Below, one piece after another: positions 6,326-12,724 of a DNA stretch of 12,724 bases (position 1 is the first letter of the stretch; every line of letters starts with the position of its first letter). The notes beneath the pieces were generated by a model that had not been told where the DNA came from, did no database searches, and saw only the letters and a list, made by a program, of their open reading frames with translations. The stretch is from an uncultured Phycisphaerae bacterium (GTDB lineage: Bacteria > Planctomycetota > Phycisphaerae > Phycisphaerales > SM1A02), in NCBI GenBank assembly GCA_913046275.1, contig CAJWSE010000020.1:1-12724 (forward strand), read 5' to 3'. A program made the position numbers and the translations under genes.

Positions 6326-6627
6326 GCTTTTAAATTCCGAAGATATTCCCAAGTATAAATACCTGCAGTATGGCCATCAGAAAAAGTGAATTGAATCGCA
6401 TAATTTCCAACAAGTTTTGCATCTTGAATTGAGATTGGTCCAGATGGCGAGTTGGGTAATATGGCTAGTGGGTTTGATGTCAATTCCTCACGGGTTTGTT
6501 TAGCATCTGCAGATGGTGACATCTTTCGAAGAAGGGCGCAAGAGAGGAATGAAGAGGTTCCATCGCTCCAAATAATACTGAGTCCATCATTCTTCTTAAT
6601 ATCAATTGTGTTTGGAGCAAGAGCCAT
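6322..6627 (-). CDS. DUF971 (gamma-butyrobetaine hydroxylase-like N-terminal) family protein
   Basis: The 101-residue product has the DUF971 pattern: LSIIWSDGTSSF (16-27), an LLR (32-34), and a C-terminal half with VGNYAIQFTFSDGH (73-86) followed by GIYTWEYLR (89-97). Bacterial members are small stand-alone proteins with no settled function; one proposal links them to iron-sulfur cluster handling. In many members cysteines follow the LR as CPCAxC; here the same place reads KMSPSADAK, so potential metal ligands are missing. The start at 6627 is chosen because the following residues align with the family N-terminus. An ATG at 6654 would add 9 residues and overlap the divergent pyrF. It is first in the minus-strand unit and overlaps the thioesterase start by 4 bases. 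Confidence 0.85.
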   Translation of the reverse strand: MALAPNTIDIKKNDGLSIIWSDGTSSFLSCALLRKMSPSADAKQTREELTSNPLAILPNSPSGPISIQDAKLVGNYAIQFTFSDGHTAGIYTWEYLRNLKA

Positions 6628-6631
6628 GTCT

Positions 6632-6635
6632 AGGA
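6632..6635 (+). promoter_or_regulatory. Ribosome binding site for pyrF
   Basis: AGGA lies 7 bases before the ATG at 6643, which favours that start over the in-frame ATGs at 6646 and 6655. It sits in the 15-base gap between the preferred divergent starts (6627 and 6643), so promoters for both units must lie within each other's coding sequence. Confidence 0.6.
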
Positions 6636-6642
6636 TTCTACT

Positions 6643-7500
6643 ATGATGCACCATATGACATGCACTGCTCCATCAGATCGTTTGTGTAAAGCAATCGATT
6701 CAGTCTGTACACCTCTTTGCGTGGGGCTTGACCCTGTAATTGAAAAATTGCCAGAAGAGTTGCAGGTTCTTCCAGAAAAAGAAGCATTCGGTGCCTTTTG
6801 TTTAGGAGTTCTGGATGCAATTGAGGGTATTGCTGCGGCAGTTAAATTTCAATCAGCTTGTTTTGAACGAATTGGTTCACAGGGAGTCCAATTGTTAGGT
6901 GAATTGAGGCAGCATGCGCACTTAAAAGGTCTTCAGGTAATTTTGGATGCAAAGAGAGGCGATATCGGAATAAGTGCGGAACATTATGCTCAGGCAGCAA
7001 CAGCAGATGGTCCTTGTGATTGGATTACAGTAAATCCTTATTTAGGCGTTGATGGTATAGAGCCATTTCTTGAGGCTGGGCTTGGTGTTTTTTGCCTTGT
7101 TCGGACTTCCAATCTTGGTGGTGACGCAATTCAAAAACAGTGCCTTGAAGATGGTCGAAGCGTTGCAGATTCAGTTGCAGATCTGCTCACAGAATTAGGT
7201 TCCAATTACCTTGGAAGCAATGGTTGGAGCAATCTTGGTGCTGTTGTTGGTGCGACCAAGCCAATCGAAGCGCATGAGCTTCGAGAGAGAATGCCAAGTC
7301 AAATATTTCTAATGCCAGGTATTGGTGCTCAGGGCGCGACAGTGAATGATGTCGCATCGTGTTTTGGCAATGGTTACGGTGCACTTGCTACTGCAAGTAG
7401 AAGCGTGATTTATCCTCGAGCTAATCAAGATTGGCAAACGGATATAGCTAACGCATGCAAGAATTTGCAAGAAGATCTCAAAATGAATCAATTAAAATGA
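6643..7500 (+). CDS. pyrF: Orotidine 5'-phosphate decarboxylase, long (type 2) form
   Basis: PyrF decarboxylates OMP to UMP, the last step of de novo pyrimidine synthesis. The 285-residue length fits the long form of the enzyme rather than the roughly 230-residue short form. LCVGLDP (25-31) is the first strand with a substrate-contacting aspartate. ILDAKRGDIGISAEHYA (100-116) carries the catalytic D102-K104-D107 array. NPYLG (131-135), RTSN (154-157), MPGIGAQG (224-231) and ASRSVIYP (251-258) are the later substrate and phosphate loops. The start at 6643 is supported by AGGA upstream. The stop overlaps the start of the solute-binding protein gene as ATGA, so it leads a long coupled plus-strand unit. 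No missing residue seen. Confidence 0.95.
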   Translation: MMHHMTCTAPSDRLCKAIDSVCTPLCVGLDPVIEKLPEELQVLPEKEAFGAFCLGVLDAIEGIAAAVKFQSACFERIGSQGVQLLGELRQHAHLKGLQVILDAKRGDIGISAEHYAQAATADGPCDWITVNPYLGVDGIEPFLEAGLGVFCLVRTSNLGGDAIQKQCLEDGRSVADSVADLLTELGSNYLGSNGWSNLGAVVGATKPIEAHELRERMPSQIFLMPGIGAQGATVNDVASCFGNGYGALATASRSVIYPRANQDWQTDIANACKNLQEDLKMNQLK

Positions 7501-9041
7501 ATAAAACAGCGGTCATCATTATTAGCATTTGTTTAACCATTCTGTTTGGAGTTCCACTTTTCTTCCAAGTGGATATGGTTGAGCCTGGATTTGATGCGAA
7601 GAAAGTGATTATTATTTCGCCTCATAATGAGCAAATCAGGCATGAATTTGGGCATGGTTTTTCTGTTTGGCATAAAAATAAATTCAATGAAGAGGTCAAA
7701 GTAGTTTGGTCTGTACCTGGCGGAACAAGCGAAATTCGTCGAATGCTTCAGTCGCAATATGCCCATGCAATTGAGTCTGGGGAAGAACCAGGTGGTGAAG
7801 CAGACTTAGTGTTTGGCGGGGGTTCTTATGAGCATGGTGTACTAAAGAAAAAAATAATAAAAAATTTTGATGGAGAAGAGGTCAGTACGACAATTACTAT
7901 TCCAGCGCCCATTGAACCTCAATTGCTTCAGCAAGTATATGGTGAAAATGTCATTGGTGATATTACTCTCTATGATCCAGATGGCTATTGGCATGGCTTA
8001 GCACTGTCTGGTTTTGGGATTGTGTACAACAATGAGGTACTGGCTGAGCTGGGCGTTGAATCACCTCAAGGCTGGGAGGCACTATGTAATCCGCAGATGT
8101 TTGGAAAGCTTGCTCTTGTAAATCCTGCACAGTCAGGATCTGTTACAACTGCGTTTGAAGCTATTCTTAAGAATTTAGGCTGGAAAAAGGGTTGGCAGGT
8201 ACTTCGGCGAGCGGCGGCTAATGCAAGATATTTTTCTGCGAGTAGTTTGAAGCCTCCTGCAGATGTGAGCCAGGGCGATGCTGCGATGGGAATTTGTATT
8301 GATTTCTATGGACGGTACCAATCTCAGGCAGTAAAAAGCAGCGGTGGTGGCGAACGTGTGGGTTATATTGATCCGCCAAGCGCAACAATGATTGATCCTG
8401 ACCCAATCTCTTTGCTTCGTGGTGCGCCTAATAAGGCGATTGCTTTACGGTTTATCAGATACTGCATGACACCAGAAGCACAAGCATTATGGCAATTCTC
8501 AGCAGAAGAAGAACATCAGGACGGCCTTGGTCCTGATACATTTGATTTGCGAAGAATGCCTGTGCGCAGAGAAATGTATTCGAAGTATATGGATCGAATG
8601 GTTGATAAAGTGAATCCATACGAAACAGCCAAACCCGCTCCTTATCCAGATCGTAATATGAGGACTTTTATTGCACCACTCTTTTCCGCAATGGCAATGG
8701 ATTACCATCACGAACTAGTAGAGGCTTGGGGTGCTATCATTCGTCATCCTTCTTATCCAAAAACTATATCATTAATAACGTCTACAGATGTGAGTGACCC
8801 CGTCCTAAAAGAAATGTTGCTCGAGTTCGATAAGATGCCAAAATTTGAAACAGATTTGCATAATGAAATATCAATGAATACTACAGAAAATAGGAAGGTA
8901 TTGAAATATGGTTGGCTTCGTGATGGCTGGAAAGATGAGGGGCTATGGAGTCCTGAAGATCATGGAATTCAGGAATTTCGTAGGGTTGCGGCGAGATTTT
9001 TCCAAAATCAATACCAGACCGTGCTTTACACGAAAGAATAA
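7497..9041 (+). CDS. ABC-type extracellular solute-binding protein, iron(III)-like, N-terminally anchored
   Basis: The 514-residue product begins with a short basic start and a hydrophobic segment at about 4-23 (AVIIISICLTILFGVPLFF), either a signal peptide or an uncleaved anchor; no lipobox cysteine is seen. The mature part resembles periplasmic binding proteins of iron(III)/polyamine-type importers: IIISPHNEQIRHEF (38-51), VPGGTSEIRRML (73-84), ADLVFGGGS (102-110), and later EDPI/APN-like sequence DPISLLRGAPNKAIALRFIRY followed by MTPEAQALW. The last 150 or so residues go beyond the usual core of about 340. The start at 7497 overlaps the pyrF stop (ATGA); an ATG at 7455 would put 14 hydrophilic residues before the membrane segment and is less likely. 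No permease or ATPase gene is adjacent, so the ligand and partners are unknown. Confidence 0.87.
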   Translation: MNKTAVIIISICLTILFGVPLFFQVDMVEPGFDAKKVIIISPHNEQIRHEFGHGFSVWHKNKFNEEVKVVWSVPGGTSEIRRMLQSQYAHAIESGEEPGGEADLVFGGGSYEHGVLKKKIIKNFDGEEVSTTITIPAPIEPQLLQQVYGENVIGDITLYDPDGYWHGLALSGFGIVYNNEVLAELGVESPQGWEALCNPQMFGKLALVNPAQSGSVTTAFEAILKNLGWKKGWQVLRRAAANARYFSASSLKPPADVSQGDAAMGICIDFYGRYQSQAVKSSGGGERVGYIDPPSATMIDPDPISLLRGAPNKAIALRFIRYCMTPEAQALWQFSAEEEHQDGLGPDTFDLRRMPVRREMYSKYMDRMVDKVNPYETAKPAPYPDRNMRTFIAPLFSAMAMDYHHELVEAWGAIIRHPSYPKTISLITSTDVSDPVLKEMLLEFDKMPKFETDLHNEISMNTTENRKVLKYGWLRDGWKDEGLWSPEDHGIQEFRRVAARFFQNQYQTVLYTKE

Positions 9042-10297
9042 TGTCTGAGGCTGCATCTATCTTGACAATTGGTGATGAGTTGCTATTTGGAGATAGAGTA
9101 GATACAAATGGTCCTTGGCTATCTTCACAACTCTCAGCACTTGGTATTAATACTTTGGAGCATTGTTCTGTTCCAGATAACATTGATTTAATTGCCTCTG
9201 CAATTAATCGACTTGCAAATGCAAGTCAGATCTTGCTTGTTACTGGTGGTCTTGGGCCAACTAAAGACGATAGAACAAGAAAAGCATTCGCGGCAGCTTT
9301 AGGTGATGAACTAATTTTTGATCAAGATGCGCATCAGTCAATGTTGACCTATTTTCAGAAACGAGAGGCAGTGATGCCTAAGGTAAATGAAGTGCAGGCG
9401 TTTCGGCCATACACAGCTACGTGGATTCCAAATATACATGGCACTGCTCCAGGATTGAATGCAACTCTTAATGGCTGTGACGTGTATTGTTTTCCAGGTC
9501 CGCCATCTGAGTTACAGCCTATGTTTGGCAGGATTGTTGAAAACATGGATCTTGCACTTAAATGCAATTCTCCAAGGCGTATTATGGAGCTTCATGCTTG
9601 GGGATTGCCTGAATCAATCGCGGGCGAAAAGATTAAGGATTTAATGGATGAAAAAGATCCTTCTGTTTCAATTTTAATAGGTCGTAGCGGCATTACTGCA
9701 CGAGTAATATCATCTCTTAATGAAACTTCTGAAGAAGTAATTGTTGAAATCAAAAAAAGATGGAGTCCTTGGATTTATGGAAGTAATGAAGAAACACTAG
9801 CTTCTTCATTAGGGAACATCTTAAATGGTTCCCTGGCAACAGCAGAGTCTTGTACGGCGGGTCTTATAGGTGATCTTATAGGCCAAGTTCCAGGAGCAAG
9901 TGATTGGTTTCTGGGTGGCTGGATAACTTACAGTAATGAATTAAAGCAAACTCAACTTGGTATCGAGCCCAATTTACTAGAACAGTACGGCGCTGTCTCA
10001 TGGCAAGTTGCCAAAATGATGGCGGAATGCGCTTGTGTTAAGAGTGGTTCTTCAGTCGGCCTAAGCACTACTGGAATCGCTGGTCCAACTGGTGGAACAC
10101 ATAAGAAACCAGTGGGGACAGTCTTTATTGGTTGTACTAAAAATGGCAGTACCGAGGTGCGTGAGTTTCGATTTACTGGAACAAGAGATGAGATAAGAAT
10201 TCGAGCAGCAAGTAGTGCAATACAAATGGCACGATTAAAATGTCTAGGTTTAGTCGAAAATCAAATGTGCTGGCAACATGGTTCAGTTTTTAGATGA
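9041..10297 (+). CDS. cinA: CinA family: MoCF-like domain plus nicotinamide-nucleotide amidase
   Basis: The 418-residue product has the full two-domain length. The N-terminal MoCF/COG1058-like domain (about 1-170) shows ILTIGDELLFGDRVDTN (7-23), VTGGLGPTKDDRTR (67-80) and FPGPPSE (151-157); in characterised CinA proteins this part is an ADP-ribose pyrophosphatase. The C-terminal domain (about 258-405) shows LATAESCTAGLIGDLI (265-280), GGWITYSN (292-299) and STTGIAGPTGGT (342-353), the signature of NMN deamidase (PncC), which recycles NMN to NaMN in pyridine-nucleotide salvage. The start shares one base with the preceding stop (TAATG), and the end overlaps folK as ATGA. It is probably cytoplasmic; the historical link to competence need not apply. 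Confidence 0.95.
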   Translation: MSEAASILTIGDELLFGDRVDTNGPWLSSQLSALGINTLEHCSVPDNIDLIASAINRLANASQILLVTGGLGPTKDDRTRKAFAAALGDELIFDQDAHQSMLTYFQKREAVMPKVNEVQAFRPYTATWIPNIHGTAPGLNATLNGCDVYCFPGPPSELQPMFGRIVENMDLALKCNSPRRIMELHAWGLPESIAGEKIKDLMDEKDPSVSILIGRSGITARVISSLNETSEEVIVEIKKRWSPWIYGSNEETLASSLGNILNGSLATAESCTAGLIGDLIGQVPGASDWFLGGWITYSNELKQTQLGIEPNLLEQYGAVSWQVAKMMAECACVKSGSSVGLSTTGIAGPTGGTHKKPVGTVFIGCTKNGSTEVREFRFTGTRDEIRIRAASSAIQMARLKCLGLVENQMCWQHGSVFR

Positions 10298-10773
10298 ATT
10301 TTCAAAGTGTATTTTTAGGACTTGGCAGTAATATTGGCGATAGAAGCTTTAATATTCAAGAATCACTGCGGCTACTTGAGGAAACTCAAACCATCAAAAT
10401 CATACACCAGAGCACAGTGATTGAAACAGATCCTGTGGGTGGGATAAAACAGGGATCTTTTTTAAACCAAGTAATTGAAATTGTAACTGATGAGCCTCCA
10501 GAGCAATTGTTGCAAACATGTTTACAAATCGAACAACAGCTTGGGAGAGTTCGGATTCAGAAGTGGGGTCCAAGGATAATAGACATTGACATCTTGTTTT
10601 TTGGCTCTCAGATTAAACATATTGACGGTTTATGCATTCCTCATCCAGAAGCAGCAAGACGTCTTTTTGTACTTGAACCAATGGCTGAAATAGCTCCTGA
10701 GTACATTCATCCAGAATTATTGCAACCAATACGAGTAATCTTGCATGAACTTCAGCTTTCTCTGATATCCTGA
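10294..10773 (+). CDS. folK: 2-amino-4-hydroxy-6-hydroxymethyldihydropteridine pyrophosphokinase
   Basis: FolK (HPPK) moves pyrophosphate from ATP to 6-hydroxymethyl-7,8-dihydropterin in folate synthesis. The 159-residue length is typical of the stand-alone enzyme. Visible motifs are FLGLGSNIGDR (7-17), ETDPVGGIKQGSFLNQV (44-60), QQLGRVRIQKWGPR (81-94) running directly into IIDIDILFF (95-103), and IPHPEAARRLFVLEPM (115-130). D97 and D99 match the magnesium-binding aspartates. It begins inside the cinA stop (ATGA), with no independent Shine-Dalgarno seen, so coupling is likely. folP and folB are not in the window. Confidence 0.95.
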   Translation: MNFQSVFLGLGSNIGDRSFNIQESLRLLEETQTIKIIHQSTVIETDPVGGIKQGSFLNQVIEIVTDEPPEQLLQTCLQIEQQLGRVRIQKWGPRIIDIDILFFGSQIKHIDGLCIPHPEAARRLFVLEPMAEIAPEYIHPELLQPIRVILHELQLSLIS

Positions 10774-10805
10774 CAAGTCACACTTTTTACAATTTTGGAG
10801 ATCCA

Positions 10806-12080
10806 ATGAAGAATCGAATACTTACATTACTACTTTCTACACTCACGTTGGCTAGCTATAGTTCAGCTGCCATGATGGTATCTCATCCTGGCCATGATCA
10901 TGACCACGATAACCCAGATTCAGGGCAGATGAGTTCTGCTGAAGAAGCAGCCACACTTTTAAAGAAAGTCCATGAGAATTATAAAAATGCAGATGCAATT
11001 ATTGAGACTCTTAAGTTGACTATGCCTGCAATGATGCCTGGCGAAGAAGCAGATACGATGGAAATCAAGACGGCAATAGATTCAAGTAGTGGGAAAGTTT
11101 ATGCAGAAGATCAAATGACCGCAATTTGGACTGATGGAAATATTTACATCACACTTGAGGGTATGGATGAATCATATATTGAGCAGAAAGCCGGCACAAT
11201 GAGCGCTGGTCTTTCAAAGGCAACTGGTGGCCAGGGTCTTCCTGGTCTCTGGACAGTTGCACTTCGCGAAAGTGATGATTTGAATGAATGGGTTTCTTCT
11301 TTTGCTCTTGGTATGCCAGGAGCGGCCTTGACTGGTGTGGAAGAATCATCAAATGGTAATGTTATTTTAATGAATACAATGATGGGTTCAGTTGCGATTA
11401 CTGTAACTCCTGAACTTACAGTATCAAACGTTGTATTGACAATAATTCAGCCAGGTATGCCTGAGATGGAGTTGAAGGCAGAAGCAGTAACTGAAATCGT
11501 CAAAGAAATACCTGCAGTTATGTTTGATTCAGGCGATCGCAAAAAATATGACTCCATTGAAGCAATTATTGCTGAATCAAATACACCATCCGTTGGTGCA
11601 CCTGGTGAAGAAGAGGCAGAGCTTTCTGGTGAAACTGCTCCTGACTTCACACTAGCTTCACTGGACGGTACCAGCGAGGTAACGTTATCAAAATTAAAAG
11701 GCACAGTAGTAGTTCTTGATTTTTGGGCAACTTGGTGCGGACCATGTAAGCGCGGTTTGCCAATGCTTAATGAATTCGATACTTGGGCAAAAGAGGAAGG
11801 TCTTAATGTTAAAGTTTATGCTGTAAATGTTTGGGAGCGTGGCGATGCTGCGGCCGTCAAAGAAAAAGTGTCAAAATTCTGGATTGACAATAAATACAGT
11901 GCGCCAGTTCTTATGGGTAGCAGTGATGATAAGCTGACAGATAATTACGGTGTTTCAGGCATTCCCACAACAGTGATAATTGGTCTTGATGGGCGTGTTT
12001 CTACAACTCATGTAGGTTTCTCAGCAGATATGGTAGATGTTCTTAAAAAGGACGTGGCAGCAGCTCTCGCTTCTAAATAA
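10806..12080 (+). CDS. Secreted TlpA-like thioredoxin-fold protein with a His/Asp-rich N-terminus
   Basis: The 424-residue product opens with a signal peptide (MKNRILTLLLSTLTLASYSSAA, about 1-22, cleavage probably after SSA or SAA; no lipobox cysteine). The mature start has HPGHDHDHD (27-35), a likely metal-binding cluster. Residues about 45-240 form a beta-rich region that resembles LolA/DUF2092-type domains found before redoxin domains in planctomycete secreted proteins; this is a loose match. Residues about 275-420 are a TlpA/AhpC-type thioredoxin fold: APDFTLASLDG (278-288), FWATWCGPCKRGLPML (306-321) with the redox pair C311/C314, and GIPTTVIIGLDG (385-396) with cis-Pro P387. These are the only two cysteines. 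GGAG at 10797-10800 is 5 bases before the ATG. Partner and redox direction are unknown. Confidence 0.88.
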   Translation: MKNRILTLLLSTLTLASYSSAAMMVSHPGHDHDHDNPDSGQMSSAEEAATLLKKVHENYKNADAIIETLKLTMPAMMPGEEADTMEIKTAIDSSSGKVYAEDQMTAIWTDGNIYITLEGMDESYIEQKAGTMSAGLSKATGGQGLPGLWTVALRESDDLNEWVSSFALGMPGAALTGVEESSNGNVILMNTMMGSVAITVTPELTVSNVVLTIIQPGMPEMELKAEAVTEIVKEIPAVMFDSGDRKKYDSIEAIIAESNTPSVGAPGEEEAELSGETAPDFTLASLDGTSEVTLSKLKGTVVVLDFWATWCGPCKRGLPMLNEFDTWAKEEGLNVKVYAVNVWERGDAAAVKEKVSKFWIDNKYSAPVLMGSSDDKLTDNYGVSGIPTTVIIGLDGRVSTTHVGFSADMVDVLKKDVAAALASK

Positions 12081-12083
12081 ACG

Positions 12084-12724
12084 TTAGTTGTTAAATTCAT
12101 TAAAGGCGGCGAAGACGATGCTTTCTTGCATTTTCTTCGCCCCTTTTACTGTTCCATTTATATTGTTCACAATTATGCTGAAAACAAGTGGAGCCCGGCC
12201 GCTATTAAATAATATATAGCCGCTGAGTGAACTTACTCCGCGCAGATACCCGCTCTTTGCATGAACACTTCCGCTTGTAAAGGTGTGCCCCAAAAAACGT
12301 TTTCGAAGTGTGCCTTGTCCAGGAGTAGCAAGTGAATTAATGAGTGCTTCACCAGCTGGTTCATCGATATCAAATGATGCTAGCCATCGTGCGATTAAAG
12401 TTGGACTAAGTGCGTTGTCTCGACTCATGCCTGATCCGTCAGTAACACTTAGATTGCCTTCTATTTTTCCAAGCCGTTGACGAATAGATGTTTCTACAAC
12501 TTGGCTACCTTCATCAAATGTGCCTGGGCGGCCTGTAACAGAAGCAGAAATTCGTTTCAAAATAGATTCTGCATATAGGTTGTGGCTATCACGATTGCTT
12601 CGAATTAGCGCATGTTGAATTGGTGTAGTACGAGTATAGATTGGATAGCCTGTTTGCTTGCTATGTGATTCATCTATTCGAACAATACGGTTTACGGTTA
12701 TATTTTTTTTTCGAAGTTCTGTTG
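12084..12724 (-). CDS. dacB: D-Ala-D-Ala carboxypeptidase/endopeptidase, DacB (PBP4, S13) C-terminal part
   Basis: The frame runs open from the right edge of the window (first complete codon 12722-12720) to TAA at 12086-12084, about 212 residues, so the N-terminal half with the active-site S-x-x-K is outside. The TTG at 12560-12558 is internal leucine, not a start. Two of the three penicilloyl-serine motifs are seen. S-x-N is S-H-N at 12587-12579, in NRDSHNLYAESILKRI. The third is KSG at 12257-12249, in VHAKSGYLRGVSSLSGYI, where KTG is usual. DGSGMSRDNAL, a family landmark, lies between them. The enzyme acts in the periplasm, trimming or cleaving peptidoglycan cross-links. The end lies 3 bases from the convergent thioredoxin-like gene. 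Nine A in a row (12711-12703) encode RKKN. Confidence 0.9.
   Translation of the reverse strand, partial: TELRKKNITVNRIVRIDESHSKQTGYPIYTRTTPIQHALIRSNRDSHNLYAESILKRISASVTGRPGTFDEGSQVVETSIRQRLGKIEGNLSVTDGSGMSRDNALSPTLIARWLASFDIDEPAGEALINSLATPGQGTLRKRFLGHTFTSGSVHAKSGYLRGVSSLSGYILFNSGRAPLVFSIIVNNINGTVKGAKKMQESIVFAAFNEFNN
12102..12147 (+). terminator. Probable terminator of the pyrF-to-thioredoxin unit, inside dacB
   Basis: GGCGAAGA (12108-12115) pairs perfectly with TCTTCGCC (12134-12141). Skipping the C at 12107, five more pairs extend outward (12102-12106 with 12142-12146), and the loop holds a further 4-bp stem ATGC/GCAT (12118-12121, 12128-12131). The 3' arm ends in TTTT (12144-12147) on the plus strand, as for intrinsic termination, although the T run is short. 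It lies 22 bases after the thioredoxin-like gene stop and within the last 21 codons of the convergent dacB. Confidence 0.5.

Noticed and set aside
10770..10793. CTGACA / TACAAT as a separate promoter for the thioredoxin-like gene
   Set aside because: The spacer is only 12 bases, too short for a normal sigma-70 promoter; read-through from folK is as likely.
11447..11704. 85-codon minus-strand frame opposite the thioredoxin-like gene
   Set aside because: It is a shadow of the coding strand, with no recognisable motif and no start context.
12084..12560. A short 158-residue gene starting at the TTG at 12560
   Set aside because: The frame continues open to the window edge and contains the S-H-N motif of PBP4 upstream, so this is only part of dacB.
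1..12724. A defence island, mobile element, CRISPR array or secondary-metabolite cluster
   Set aside because: No repeats with spacers, transposase, integrase, tRNA-flanked insertion or composition shift was seen, and nearly all genes are housekeeping families.

Overview
The window looks like ordinary, densely packed chromosome from a PVC-superphylum bacterium, most likely a planctomycete (perhaps a marine Phycisphaerae-like lineage). The strongest clue is the 73-residue protein at 3334-3555. It carries the RNVLTRAERI...GLPKV pattern of the small basic 'signature' protein family that I know only from Planctomycetes, Verrucomicrobia, Chlamydiae and relatives. The base composition is moderately AT-rich by eye (roughly 40% G+C, not computed), with no segment standing out as foreign. 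I see no tRNA, rRNA, insertion sequence, integrase or CRISPR array.

Layout: (1) 1-681 (+) is the 3' end of an unrecognised gene whose tail overlaps, in opposite orientation, the end of nth. (2) 657-1726 (-) is a two-gene unit, moaE then nth (molybdopterin synthase large subunit and endonuclease III), overlapping by ATGA. (3) 1791-4706 (+) runs moaB, acpS, a membrane-anchored protein with a possible SPOR-like end, the PVC small basic protein, and a class I/II aminotransferase that starts on TTG. (4) 4707-4808 is a convergent gap holding a strong hairpin with a T tract on the minus strand, plus a second small hairpin. (5) 4809-6627 (-) is DUF971 protein, hot-dog thioesterase and glycosyltransferase. 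(6) 6643-12080 (+) is pyrF, an anchored ABC-type solute-binding protein, cinA, folK and, after 32 bases, a secreted TlpA-like thioredoxin protein with a His/Asp-rich N-terminus. (7) 12084-12724 (-) is the C-terminal part of a DacB/PBP4-type D-Ala-D-Ala carboxypeptidase that runs off the right edge.

Genes within a unit nearly always touch: there are five ATGA overlaps, one TAATG junction, one 8-base overlap and two gaps of 2 bases, so translational coupling is probably the rule. The functions are mostly housekeeping: molybdopterin (moaE, moaB), base-excision repair (nth), ACP activation (acpS), pyrimidines (pyrF), pyridine-nucleotide salvage (cinA), folate (folK), envelope and redox (TlpA-like, DacB). 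They do not form one pathway, as is common in compact planctomycete operons.

I found no convincing new multi-gene system. The points worth checking are individual oddities: unusual cysteine spacing in the Nth iron-sulfur loop, a solute-binding protein without transporter partners inside a pyrF-cinA-folK unit, a probable terminator inside the convergent dacB coding sequence, a possibly leaderless moaE, and loss of canonical residues in the glycosyltransferase and DUF971 proteins.
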